Shown piece by piece: positions 16,101 to 24,300 of a stretch of DNA of 64,000 nt; the first letter of the stretch is position 1; each line of letters opens with the position of its first letter. This DNA comes from an uncultured Treponema sp. (GTDB lineage Bacteria; Spirochaetota; Spirochaetia; Treponematales; Treponemataceae): positions 1-64,000 of the forward strand of contig CAKUTI010000003.1 of assembly GCA_934691925.1 (NCBI GenBank), given 5' to 3'. Below the pieces are notes generated by a model, which was not told the origin of the DNA, did no database searches, and saw nothing but the letters and a program-made list of their open reading frames with translations. The translations under genes were made by a program, and so were the position numbers.

Positions 16101-17690
16101 CACCACGATATTTACTCTATTGAAGATTTGGCGCAGCTTATCTATGACCTTAAAAACGCGAACCGAAAGGCGGACATTTCAGTAAAGCTAGTCAGCGAGG
16201 CTGGAGTCGGAACGATTGCCGCAGGCGTTGCAAAAGCAGGAGCGCAAGTCATTTTGATTTCAGGACACGACGGCGGAACTGGAGCCGCTCCTTTAAGCTC
16301 GATTCATCACGCGGGCTTGCCGTGGGAAATGGGACTTACAGAAACTCATCAGACTTTGATTCAGAACGGGCTTCGAGGGCTTGTCCGCCTTGAAACCGAC
16401 GGGAAACTTATGGACGGGCGCGATGTCGCAATCGCTACGCTGCTTGGAGCCGAGGAATTCGGCTTTGCCACAGCTCCGCTTATCGTCATGGGCTGCCGTA
16501 TGCTCCGCGTATGCAATCTTGACACTTGTCCGTTTGGAGTCGCGACGCAGAATCAGGCTTTGCGTGAGAAATTCCCGGGAAAGCCTGAGTATGTCGAGAA
16601 TTTTATGGTCTACGTTGCCCAGGAACTTCGTGAAATCATGGCGAAACTTGGCGTAAAAACAGTTGACGAGATGGTCGGACGCACTGATTTCTTAAAGCTA
16701 AAGGAAAAGCAGGCGTTCGGACGCGCAAAGCTCGTTGATGTCTCTCGGATTTTGGCGCGCACAGACGACAGCTGGAAGAAAAACAGCGAGCACGGAATCA
16801 GAAAGCAGGAAAAAGAAGAGCTTAACTTTTCGATTGACGTTTTGCGCCTTCTTCCTGTTATGGACAACTCGCGTCTGACAACGCTTAAATATGATGTTCA
16901 ATGCACAGACAGAACCGCAGGAACAATTTTAGGCTCTGTGATTCAGACAAAATACGGAAATTCGCTCGACGAGGACAAGTATGTTGTCCATTTCACAGGC
17001 GGAGCCGGCCAGTCGTTCGGCGCGTTCATTCCAAAAGGATTGACTTTGCGCCTTTCAGGAGATGCGAACGATGCCGTCGGTAAAGGACTTAGCGGCGGAA
17101 AAATCGTAATCTGTCCGTCAGAGGATTTTGAAGGCAAGGCGGACGAGAACATTATTGTCGGAAACGTCGCATTCTTCGGCGCGACAAGCGGAAGCGGCTT
17201 TGTGAACGGAGTCGCTGGCGAGCGTTTCTGCGTTAGAAATTCAGGGGCGACTGTTGTTGCGGAAGGCTGCGGCGACCACGGTCTTGAATATATGACCGGC
17301 GGAACTGCGGTTATTCTCGGAAAAACTGGAAAAAATCTCTGCGCTGGAATGTCTGGCGGAGTCGCTTATGTTCTTGATGAGAACCACGACCTTTACAAGC
17401 GTCTGAACAAGGAGCTTGTTACGATGTACGACCTTGACGACGAGACGACTGTCGCGAGAAACACGACCGACATCGAAATCCTGAAGTCACTTGTTGAAAA
17501 GCACTACGAGGAGACTGGCTCTGAAAAGGCGAAAGCGATTCTTAGCGATTTTTCTTCTTTCATTCCGAAATTCAAGAAAATCATTCCGAACGATTATCTG
17601 AAAATTATGACAGAAATCGCAAGAGATGAGGGAAACGGAATGTCGCACGAGGAAGCCGCTCTTGACGCATTCAAGAAATGCACCGCATAA
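13167..17690 (+). CDS. gltB: Glutamate synthase, large (alpha) subunit
   Basis: Transfers the amide nitrogen of glutamine to 2-oxoglutarate to give two glutamates. The 1507 residues match the full-length large subunit. The N-terminal class II amidotransferase domain uses Cys16 (HDNCGIGAV) after removal of a short propeptide. The FMN-binding synthase domain spans about residues 800-1200 and includes the 3Fe-4S cluster motif C-x5-C-x4-C (CRMLRVCNLDTC) near residue 1110. The glycine-rich GXGXG repeat domain follows from about residue 1250. No gltD (NADPH-dependent small subunit) is next to it; a terminator follows. The small subunit may be encoded elsewhere, or the enzyme may take electrons from ferredoxin. 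The leader carries an attenuator and repeat copy B. Confidence 0.95.
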   Translation: MEAKTLYEPVFEHDNCGIGAVVSIDAVKSRKVVDRALSIVEKLEHRAGKDASGKTGDGVGILLQICHEFYKKAAADSGIFLENVGEYGIGMFFFPQNPDECESEQKRFEKECFDEKLTFLGWRKVPVLSDVLGEKALECMPTIIQGFIEKPLDVEKGLEFDKVLYRLRRKFEKADEKPAKTYVCSLSSRTVVYKGMFLVQQLRTFYRDLLSDDYTSAVAIVHSRFSTNTNPSWQRAHPNRFIAHNGEINTIRGNADRMIARNGEIDLSGSDSAMLDNTLEYYVMNGMDLPLAVLMCIPQAWKHDNSLSQERKDFYHYWATMMEPWDGPAAVLFSDGEQFGATLDRNGLRPSRYYITKDNMLILSSEVGVLDIPESNIVVKSRLEPGKILLVDLKQKRLISNDEIKDKYASKYPYGEWLSQNLVPLSQIKIPNKKIPVSTQEERDKLYKAFGWCLEDVNEMILPMAKNGVEPTGAMGVDTPLAVMSEKHPSLFNYFKQLFAQVTNPPIDSLREKIVTDTSVYVGSDGDILNPKGKNCHVLEINNPILTGVDLLKISTLNEKGLRSKKISLLYDFASENSGKNLEKAIENLFSEIESAYDEGFNILILSDRGLDENHLAIPSLLAVSAVEQYLIRTKRRTLVSVILESGEIRNVHQSAMCLGYGARAVNPYLAHECIAEMIDKKLLDKDYHTAIDDFNKAIMNGIVKIAAKMGISTLQSYQSSQIFEAVGINQSVIDEYFTNTFSRIGGIGLKEIEEDINFHHAKAYEPSLEEKISVNNKLIKLDQLGQHKYKAGESCEDHLITPQLIKALQESCQNGDYARFKEYSALVDDTNHPHTLRALLDFDFENAKAIPLDEVESVENIVKRFKTGAMSYGSISEEAHKCLAAAMNHLHGRSNSGEGGERSDRFGTEYSSAIKQVASGRFGVTEEYLLSAKEIQIKLAQGAKPGEGGHLPGKKVYPWIAQTRFATPGVSLISPPPHHDIYSIEDLAQLIYDLKNANRKADISVKLVSEAGVGTIAAGVAKAGAQVILISGHDGGTGAAPLSSIHHAGLPWEMGLTETHQTLIQNGLRGLVRLETDGKLMDGRDVAIATLLGAEEFGFATAPLIVMGCRMLRVCNLDTCPFGVATQNQALREKFPGKPEYVENFMVYVAQELREIMAKLGVKTVDEMVGRTDFLKLKEKQAFGRAKLVDVSRILARTDDSWKKNSEHGIRKQEKEELNFSIDVLRLLPVMDNSRLTTLKYDVQCTDRTAGTILGSVIQTKYGNSLDEDKYVVHFTGGAGQSFGAFIPKGLTLRLSGDANDAVGKGLSGGKIVICPSEDFEGKADENIIVGNVAFFGATSGSGFVNGVAGERFCVRNSGATVVAEGCGDHGLEYMTGGTAVILGKTGKNLCAGMSGGVAYVLDENHDLYKRLNKELVTMYDLDDETTVARNTTDIEILKSLVEKHYEETGSEKAKAILSDFSSFIPKFKKIIPNDYLKIMTEIARDEGNGMSHEEAALDAFKKCTA

Positions 17691-17713
17691 AAAACGTGCA
17701 GTTTTGTATACAT

Positions 17714-17761
17714 GAGAATATTCTGTTTGACTTAAAAGCCGGCAGAATATTCTCTTTTTTC
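17714..17761 (+). terminator. Intrinsic terminator of gltB
   Basis: A perfect 12-bp stem pairs GAGAATATTCTG (17714-17725) with CAGAATATTCTC (17743-17754), followed by a T tract. Confidence 0.9.
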
Positions 17762-17775
17762 TTTAAAAAAGGCGA

Positions 17776-17804
17776 TTTACACAAAAAGCAAAAATCTTTA
17801 TAAT
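17776..17804 (+). promoter_or_regulatory. Promoter of the VUT transporter operon
   Basis: TTTACA at 17776-17781, 17-bp spacer, and a consensus TATAAT at 17799-17804. It lies just before the structured leader. Confidence 0.7.
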
Positions 17805-17821
17805 CTTTCAAAAATTTTTAC

Positions 17822-17857
17822 CGCGCAGTTTATGATTCCTCATAATTCTCCTGCGCG
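17822..17857 (+). promoter_or_regulatory. Leader hairpin upstream of the VUT transporter gene
   Basis: Outer arms CGCGCAG (17822-17828) and CTGCGCG (17851-17857) pair perfectly. Inside them TTATGA and TCATAA pair around TTCC. There is no T tract, so it is not a terminator. It would sit about 10 nt from the predicted transcript start. VUT/YhhQ genes in other bacteria are sometimes under preQ1 riboswitch control, but I cannot match the preQ1 consensus here. Confidence 0.5.
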
Positions 17858-17889
17858 TTATAAATTAAAATTCTTACGGAGGCGGCGAA

Positions 17890-18651
17890 ATGCCATTTTT
17901 AAAAAAAATCACTTCTTTAGTTTCCCGAGAGTGCGAAGACTTCAAAATTCTTTTGAGAAACATTCCTTCACTCACAATCTCATTTTTTATTTTGTCGGTT
18001 GTCTGCGCGAATCTTCTTGCGAACAAGGAGCTTGTGAGCTTCAAGTATCTTGCGCTTGACTGCGGATTCACTTTCAGCTGGATTATGTTTCTTTGCATGG
18101 ACGTAATCTGCAAGAGATGGGGCGCGCGCGCTTCGATAAAAGTATCTCTTCTCGCGCTTTTTGTGAATCTTTGCCTGACCTTGATTTTCGCGCTTCTTTC
18201 AAAAGCTCCGGGAATGTGGGGCGAATTCTACACGACTGAAAATATTCAGGTGAACGATGCGCTGAACGCGACTTTCGGCGGATCGTGGTACGTTGTTCTT
18301 GGCTCTTCGCTCGCGTTTTTGACATCTTCCGTCGTGAATTCGCTTATGAACATCGCTGTCGGCTCGCTTTTAAAGTCCGACGGATTTTTTTCTTTCGCAG
18401 TCCGCTCTTACATTTCAACTGCGGTCGGACAGTTCGTTGACAATCTTATTTTCGCCACAGTTGTCTCAAAAATATTTTTCGGCTGGACTTGGACTCAGGT
18501 TTTTATCTGCTCTGCAATCGGCGCGTTTTTTGAGCTTTTGTGCGAGGTCGTTTTCTCAGGTCTTGGATACAAAATCGTTAAAAAATGGGAAAAAGAGAAC
18601 GTTGGAAACGCTTATTTTGAGTACAGGGAAAAACTGGCGGCAACCAGATGA
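17890..18651 (+). CDS. VUT family queuosine-precursor transporter (YhhQ-like)
   Basis: A 253-residue inner-membrane protein with about six hydrophobic segments. It resembles the VUT/YhhQ family, which in studied members imports queuosine precursors. Supporting features are an early membrane segment with SVVCANLLANKELVSFKY, the region ALNATFGGSWYVVLGSSLAFL, and SYISTAVGQFVDNLIFATVV, which is close to the family signature for the fifth segment. GGAGGCGG just upstream sets the start at 17890. It overlaps the following SDR gene by 4 nt (ATGA). Substrate assignment is by family only. Confidence 0.75.
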   Translation: MPFLKKITSLVSRECEDFKILLRNIPSLTISFFILSVVCANLLANKELVSFKYLALDCGFTFSWIMFLCMDVICKRWGARASIKVSLLALFVNLCLTLIFALLSKAPGMWGEFYTTENIQVNDALNATFGGSWYVVLGSSLAFLTSSVVNSLMNIAVGSLLKSDGFFSFAVRSYISTAVGQFVDNLIFATVVSKIFFGWTWTQVFICSAIGAFFELLCEVVFSGLGYKIVKKWEKENVGNAYFEYREKLAATR

Positions 18652-19334
18652 AAGTCTTGATAACCGGAACAAGCTGCGGAATCGGGCGTGCGACCGCGCT
18701 GAAATTTTTGTCTGAAGGACACGAAGTCTTCGGAATTGATATAAAAAAAAATACACCTTTAGACAGTTTTTCGGATTCTGACGAGAGGCGAAAGCGTTAT
18801 CATCATTTTTGCGCTGATATTTCTGATGAAAAATCTCTTCCAAAAATAGAGGATGTTGAGATTTTGATAAACAACGCTGGAATTCAGAGCGGAACTGAAA
18901 AAGACATCAGCGTGAATCTTCTTGGCACGATGAATGTCACGAAAAAGTACGCTTTTCAGAAGTCGATAAAGTCTGTTCTTTTCAACGCGTCTGTCTCGGC
19001 TCTCACAGGAAACGAATTTCCTGAATATGTAGCGTCAAAAGCCGGAGTTGTCGGCTACATGAAAAACTGCGCAATAAGGCTTTCAAACGAGTTCAAGGCG
19101 ACCTGCAACGCGCTTTGCTTCGGCGGCGTTATCACGGAGCTTAACGAGCCTGTCATGAAAGATGAAAAACTCTGGCAAAAAATAATGGACGTGACTCCGC
19201 TAAAACGCTGGGCAACTGCTGAGGAAGCCGCCGAATGGATTTATTTTGTCGCCGCAGTGAACAGATTCTGCACCGGACAGTCGATTGATATTTCCGGCGG
19301 CGAGCGGAACTGCGCAGACTTGTTTGTCTGGTAA
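18648..19334 (+). CDS. Short-chain dehydrogenase/reductase
   Basis: A 228-residue SDR enzyme with an NAD(P)-binding Rossmann fold: TGTSCGIGRATA at residues 7-18, NNAG near residue 75, the catalytic YxxxK (YVASK) near residue 127, and a C-terminal GQSIDISGGE. An acidic residue after the second strand (GIDIKK) is the usual NAD-type determinant, weak evidence only. It is translationally coupled to the VUT transporter (4-nt overlap). The substrate is unknown. Confidence 0.85.
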   Translation: MKVLITGTSCGIGRATALKFLSEGHEVFGIDIKKNTPLDSFSDSDERRKRYHHFCADISDEKSLPKIEDVEILINNAGIQSGTEKDISVNLLGTMNVTKKYAFQKSIKSVLFNASVSALTGNEFPEYVASKAGVVGYMKNCAIRLSNEFKATCNALCFGGVITELNEPVMKDEKLWQKIMDVTPLKRWATAEEAAEWIYFVAAVNRFCTGQSIDISGGERNCADLFVW

Positions 19335-19386
19335 AACTGTCAAAAATAGAAAAATGCTGAAAAACCGCCTTTTTGTGTATAAAATT

Positions 19387-20442
19387 TTATACAAACTGAT
19401 ACGATTTCAGCGTCACTTCGCCTGAGCGGAGCGTTTTTCTTGTTCCGTCTGGAAGCTCAACGACAAGCCCCGCGTCATCATCGATGTCAACGGCTTTTGC
19501 CTTGTAGATTTTCTTCTCATCTCCGATTACAGGATGAACTTCGATTGTCTGTCCGATTAAAAACGAGTTTTCTCTGTACTCGGAGATTATTTTCTTCGGC
19601 CCGCTTTCCATCAGAGTCAGAAACTGGCCGGCAATTTCAGCCGCAATCTCGTATCTTTTTGGAGAATTTTGATTTTTTTCCGATGAAGAAATGCTTCCTG
19701 CAACTTTTGCGACATCTCCTTTAAAAACTTCAGGATTGTCTTTTATATTGATTCCGATTCCGACATAAGCCGCGTCAATCCGGCCTGTCTCAAAATTCGC
19801 GAATCCTTCTGTCAAAATTCCGCAGATTTTTTTTCCGTCAACAAAAATGTCGTTTATCCATTTGATTTTCGGCTGTATTTTGCAAAGCTTTTTCACAGCT
19901 CTGCAGACTGCCACCGCCGCAAACGCCGTAAGCTTTGCAGGATCTGTTATTCCGCCTTTCGGAGCGTAAATTATCGTAAGATAAATTCCTGTTTTCGCTG
20001 GCGAGACAAAAGCGCGTCCGAGTCTGCCGCGTCCTGCCGTCTGCTTTTCAGCGACAATGAACGACTTGTGGTATTTTTTTCCGGCTTCGGTAAGCTCGCC
20101 GTTCTCGTCTCTTAGTGTTCCGGCTTCTGTCAGCTCGCGCCTGGCCTGTGTGTTTGTCGAGTCAATCTCACTGTAGACTTCGATTCTTGAATCCTTGAAT
20201 TCTTGAAAATTTTCTCTAAAATACGCGGATAAAAGCTCCTTCGAGAAAAAGTCGCCAGTTTCCTTGATTGCGTAACCGCCGTTTGTCGTGCCTTCAATCA
20301 CAAAACCGTCTGAGCGCAGACTGTTCACGGCTTTCCAGATTGCAGCACGCGAAACTGAACATTCCGCCGCGAGCTTTTCGCCCGAAACGGAAGTTCCTTT
20401 GTTTTGAGTCAGAATCTCGAGAACTTTGTCTTTTGTTGCCAT
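19387..20442 (-). CDS. birA: Biotin-protein ligase with N-terminal repressor domain, BirA
   Basis: Attaches biotin to the carboxyl-carrier lysine of biotin enzymes through biotinyl-AMP. The 351-residue protein has an N-terminal winged helix (about residues 1-65: ECSVSRAAIWKAVNSLRSDG), as in bifunctional BirA that also represses biotin genes. The catalytic domain shows the ligase motif GRGRLGR near residue 138 and KWINDIFVDGKKICGILTEG near residue 210, and a C-terminal SH3-like domain follows. It lies 15 nt downstream of the chagasin-like lipoprotein gene, in the same orientation. Confidence 0.93.
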   Translation of the reverse strand: MATKDKVLEILTQNKGTSVSGEKLAAECSVSRAAIWKAVNSLRSDGFVIEGTTNGGYAIKETGDFFSKELLSAYFRENFQEFKDSRIEVYSEIDSTNTQARRELTEAGTLRDENGELTEAGKKYHKSFIVAEKQTAGRGRLGRAFVSPAKTGIYLTIIYAPKGGITDPAKLTAFAAVAVCRAVKKLCKIQPKIKWINDIFVDGKKICGILTEGFANFETGRIDAAYVGIGINIKDNPEVFKGDVAKVAGSISSSEKNQNSPKRYEIAAEIAGQFLTLMESGPKKIISEYRENSFLIGQTIEVHPVIGDEKKIYKAKAVDIDDDAGLVVELPDGTRKTLRSGEVTLKSYQFV

Positions 20443-20457
20443 AGATATAATTTCGCC

Positions 20458-21210
20458 TTAATTCAAACTTTTTACAAGCCTGACCGTCCTGTTTTTCTGC
20501 AGGATTTCAGGAACGAGATATTCAGAATTGTTTATATGGCCGATTTTTGCGCCTTTTATTTCTGGATAAGTCTGATTTCCAAAGAACATTACGATTTTGT
20601 TGCTCGTGTCAAGAAAAATATCGCCTTTTTGGACTTCGTTCTGATTCTTGAAAAGAGATTTGGCAGCCTCAACGATTTCTTTCATGTCAACGTAGAAAAC
20701 GCCGTTTTGCTCATAGATGTCGTTTGTCGAAAATTCCACTTGCGAGCCTTCAGGAAGATAAGCCGCTTCCGCCAAAATCATTTCGCCTGACGCAACGTAA
20801 TTTGTAATCTCGGAATCCAAAGTTTCGATTTTTCCTCTTAGATTTTTGTCCGCGGAAAGAAGAATTGTGCGCTTTTCAAAAATTGCGCCGCCTTTCCACT
20901 GCTGGCCGTAGACAAGATTTATTTGAGCTTTTCCTTCCTTCAAGATTTTGAAAGTAAGCGTCTGAGTTCCGCCGACTCCTGTCATTCCCGGCTCTGCCTT
21001 GTCCTGAACGTATTCATCGCTTTTTAGAATCGCGATTTTTTCATCTGCGATTTCCGCTTTCCACGAGCTTCCCGTTGTCGGATTTGATTTTAGTTCAATT
21101 GAAATCAAAGACTCGCTTTCAAGATTTTTTTCTGATTTTGACGCGCATGAGAAAAAAGAAAGAAGAGACATTCCGGCAAGAATATAAAAAAGAAGATTTA
21201 TTTTTTTCAT
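20458..21210 (-). CDS. Lipoprotein with chagasin-like (I42) inhibitor domain
   Basis: A 250-residue predicted lipoprotein. Starting at 21210 gives MKKINLLFYILAGMSLLSFF followed by SCASK, with the lipobox cysteine near residue 22; AAGGAG lies 13 nt upstream. Residues about 35-115 carry the three chagasin-family loops: NPTTGSSW, then GVGGTQT, then YGQQWKGG. Chagasin-type proteins inhibit papain-like cysteine proteases. The C-terminal half (about residues 150-250) has a pattern like copper-amine-oxidase-type stalk domains (NGVFYVDMKEIVEAAKSLF, then IFLDTSNKIVMFFG), a tentative reading. It precedes birA by 15 nt. Protection of surface proteins from host or self proteases is a plausible role. Confidence 0.7.
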   Translation of the reverse strand: MKKINLLFYILAGMSLLSFFSCASKSEKNLESESLISIELKSNPTTGSSWKAEIADEKIAILKSDEYVQDKAEPGMTGVGGTQTLTFKILKEGKAQINLVYGQQWKGGAIFEKRTILLSADKNLRGKIETLDSEITNYVASGEMILAEAAYLPEGSQVEFSTNDIYEQNGVFYVDMKEIVEAAKSLFKNQNEVQKGDIFLDTSNKIVMFFGNQTYPEIKGAKIGHINNSEYLVPEILQKNRTVRLVKSLN

Positions 21211-21259
21211 AAGATTCAAAATTCTCCTTAAGATTAAAAAGATTTCAGCCTTATTTTTA

Positions 21260-21308
21260 GACAAAAACAAGGCAGGCGAAGCGCATTTCCTTTAGCTTCG
21301 CCTGCCTT
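21260..21308 (-). terminator. Intrinsic terminator after carB
   Basis: A perfect 13-bp stem (AAGGCAGGCGAAG at 21269-21281 with CTTCGCCTGCCTT at 21296-21308). On the minus strand it is followed by TGTTTTTG. It separates carB from the lipoprotein-birA unit. Confidence 0.75.
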
Positions 21309-21338
21309 GAAAATTTTTATTTTGTATTGAGTTCAGAT

Positions 21339-24300
21339 TTAGACTTCAATGTCACCTGAATAAGTGAGTTTTGTCTCGCCTGTAAGGTAGACTGTCTCGC
21401 CTGTGTAGCGCACGTGAAGAATTCCGCCGCGCACTCTGACTGTAACTTCGCTGTCCATTTTGCAGAAGCCGTTCAGACATGCCGCGATTACAGCCGCGCA
21501 CGCTCCGGTTCCGCAGGCTGGAGTCTCGCCGTTTGAGCGTTCCCAAGTCCTGAGCTTGATTTCATTCGGACCGACAACGCGCACGAACTCGGTGTTTGTT
21601 CTTTCCGGGAATGCCTTGTGGTTCTCAAACATCGGACCGATTTTCTCGATGTCAATCTTGTCAACAAAGTCAACGAAAGTAACACAGTGCGGGTTTCCAA
21701 CGTTCACGCAACTTACAATGTAGTCTTTTCCGTCAACAACGATTTTCTTGTTAAGAACTTTCTCGTCGGCGTTTTCAGAAAGAACTGTCGGAATGTTTTT
21801 CGCCTTGAATTTAGGTTTTCCCATATCGACAGTAACGGAATTGATTTTTCCGTTCATCTTGTAGCAGGTGAGCTTTTTGACTCCGGCTTCTGTCTCGATG
21901 TCAAGAATCGCGGTCGGCTCGTCTGAGCGGCAATGCTTGTCCGCGACTCCGAAAACATTGTTCTCGTAAAGATATTTCGCCACCGCGCGGATTGCGTTTC
22001 CGGCAATTTTTGCCTCGGCACCGTCCTTATTGTAAAAATGCATTGCGGCATCGGCTTTCCGGCTTTCAGAGACAAGAATCATCGAGTCCGCTCCGATTCC
22101 GTCGTGGCGGTTGCAGAGCTTTATTGCAAGGCTCGCAGGATTGTTCACCTTGTTTTCCTCTGTGTTAATCAGGATAAAGTCGTTTCCTGTAGATTCCATC
22201 TTGTAGAAATGGATTTTTTCTCTTGTCGTTCTGAGGTCGTTGATGTCAACAAGCTCGATGTTTGAAAGATTGTAGTCAGACATCAGGCAGTTTGCGAGAG
22301 CGTTCGCTGTGTCAATCGCGGTAAGGCAAGGAATGTCGCGTTCGACTGCGTGCCGTCTCATTCTTACAGAATCAGCGTGCGGGTCGCGTCCTTTTGCGGA
22401 AGTCGAAATCACATAGTCGATTTTTCCAGAATCAAGAAGGGTAAGGAGATTGTCGTCCGGATTCTCGTGAATCTTGTTCACTGTTGTGACTTCCATTCCG
22501 AAGTTTCTAAGAACGTTCGCGTTTCCTTCAGTCGCGTAAAGCTTGAATCCCATCTCGTAGAATTTTCTTGCAAGCTCCGGAATCTCGTATCTGTCGGTTT
22601 TTCTTACAGAGAAGAGAACTCCGCCGCTTCGCTTCATGTTGTAGCCTGCAGCAACCATTCCCTTGAAAATCGCTTCTTCTCTTGTTGACGCAATTCCCAG
22701 AACTTCTCCTGTCGATTTCATTTCAGGTCCCAAATGAGTGTCAACGTCCATGAGCTTTTCAAAGCTGAAAACAGGAACTTTAACCGCAAAATAAGGCGGG
22801 GTCTTGTAAAGCCCTGTTCCGTATCCCATGTCGCGGATTTTTTCGCCGAGCATGGCGCGTGTTGCAAGCTCCACCATCGGAACGCCTGTGACTTTCGAGA
22901 TGTAAGGAACTGTTCTTGATGAGCGCGGGTTCACTTCGATTATGTAAAGGTCGTTGTTGTAGATAAGATACTGAATGTTCACAAGGCCTTTTGTTCCCAA
23001 GTCAAGCGCAAGGTCGCGGCTCTGCTTGATGATTTTGTGCCGCATGACATCGTTGAGATTCCAAGACGGATAAACTGCTATTGAGTCTCCTGAATGGATT
23101 CCAGTGCGCTCGATATGCTCCATGATTCCAGGAATCAAGACATCCTCTCCGTCGCAAATTCCATCGACTTCAAGCTCTGTTCCCATCATGTACTGGTCGA
23201 TAAGAACAGGATTCTCGATTCCCTGCGCAAGGATAATCTTCATATATTCGTGCGTGTCAGCGTCGTTGAACGCGATAATCATATTCTGACCGCCTAGAAC
23301 GTAGCTCGGGCGGAGCAGAACAGGGTAGCCAAGCTTGTTCGCAGCCTCAATCGCCTCGCTTTCTGTGAAGACTGTAAGTCCTTTCGGGCGGTTTATGTTG
23401 AGCTTCGCGCAAAGCTCCTCGAATCTTTCCCTGTCTTCTGCCAAGTCAATCGCGTCCGCGCTTGTTCCGAGAATCTTGATTCCCTGGTCCGCAAGAAATT
23501 TCGCGAGCTTGATTGCAGTTCCGCCGCCAAAAGCGACAACAACGCCGAGCGGCTTTTCAACATTTATTACGTTCATTACGTCAGAAGGCGTGAGCGGCTC
23601 AAAATAAAGTCGGTCTGCCGTGTCAAAGTCTGTAGAGACTGTCTCCGGGTTGTTGTTTATGATTGCGACTTCATAGCCGAGCTTTTTCAAAGCCCACACG
23701 CACTGAACCGAAGCGTAGTCGAACTCGATTCCCTGTCCGATTCTGATTGGACCTGAGCCGAGAACGATAATCGTGCCTTTTGATTTTTTATCTGGATTTG
23801 AGTGAATCTCGTCAAGAAATTCTTTCGCCTCGTTTTCCTTGTCGTAGCATGAGTAAAAATACGGAGTTTCCGCATTGAATTCGCCTGCGCAAGTGTCTAC
23901 CATTTTAAAGCTTGTCGGAGCCGGAAGCGAGCCGTGTGCATATTTCACATCGTCGCGTCCAGAAGCGTCGTCCTCGGCGATGTTGTTAAGCTTCCACAAG
24001 AACCATTCGTCAATCATCGTTGTCTTGTGGATTTCATCAACAGTCATAATCTTGCGCTTCAAAGCCTGATAAACCGCGAAAATCCGCTGGTCGGTGCATT
24101 GTCCGACGCGTTCGATGATTTTCTTGTCATCTTCCTCCTCAAAATGAGGCAGATTCAGATTTTTGACTCCAAGCTCCGCGCCGCGGACAGCCTTGAGCAT
24201 CGCTTCCTCAAAATTCTGTCCGATTGCCATGACCTCGCCGGTCGCTTTCATCTGAGTTCCGAGCTTTCTTGCCGCATAGACGAATTTGTCAAACGGAAAT

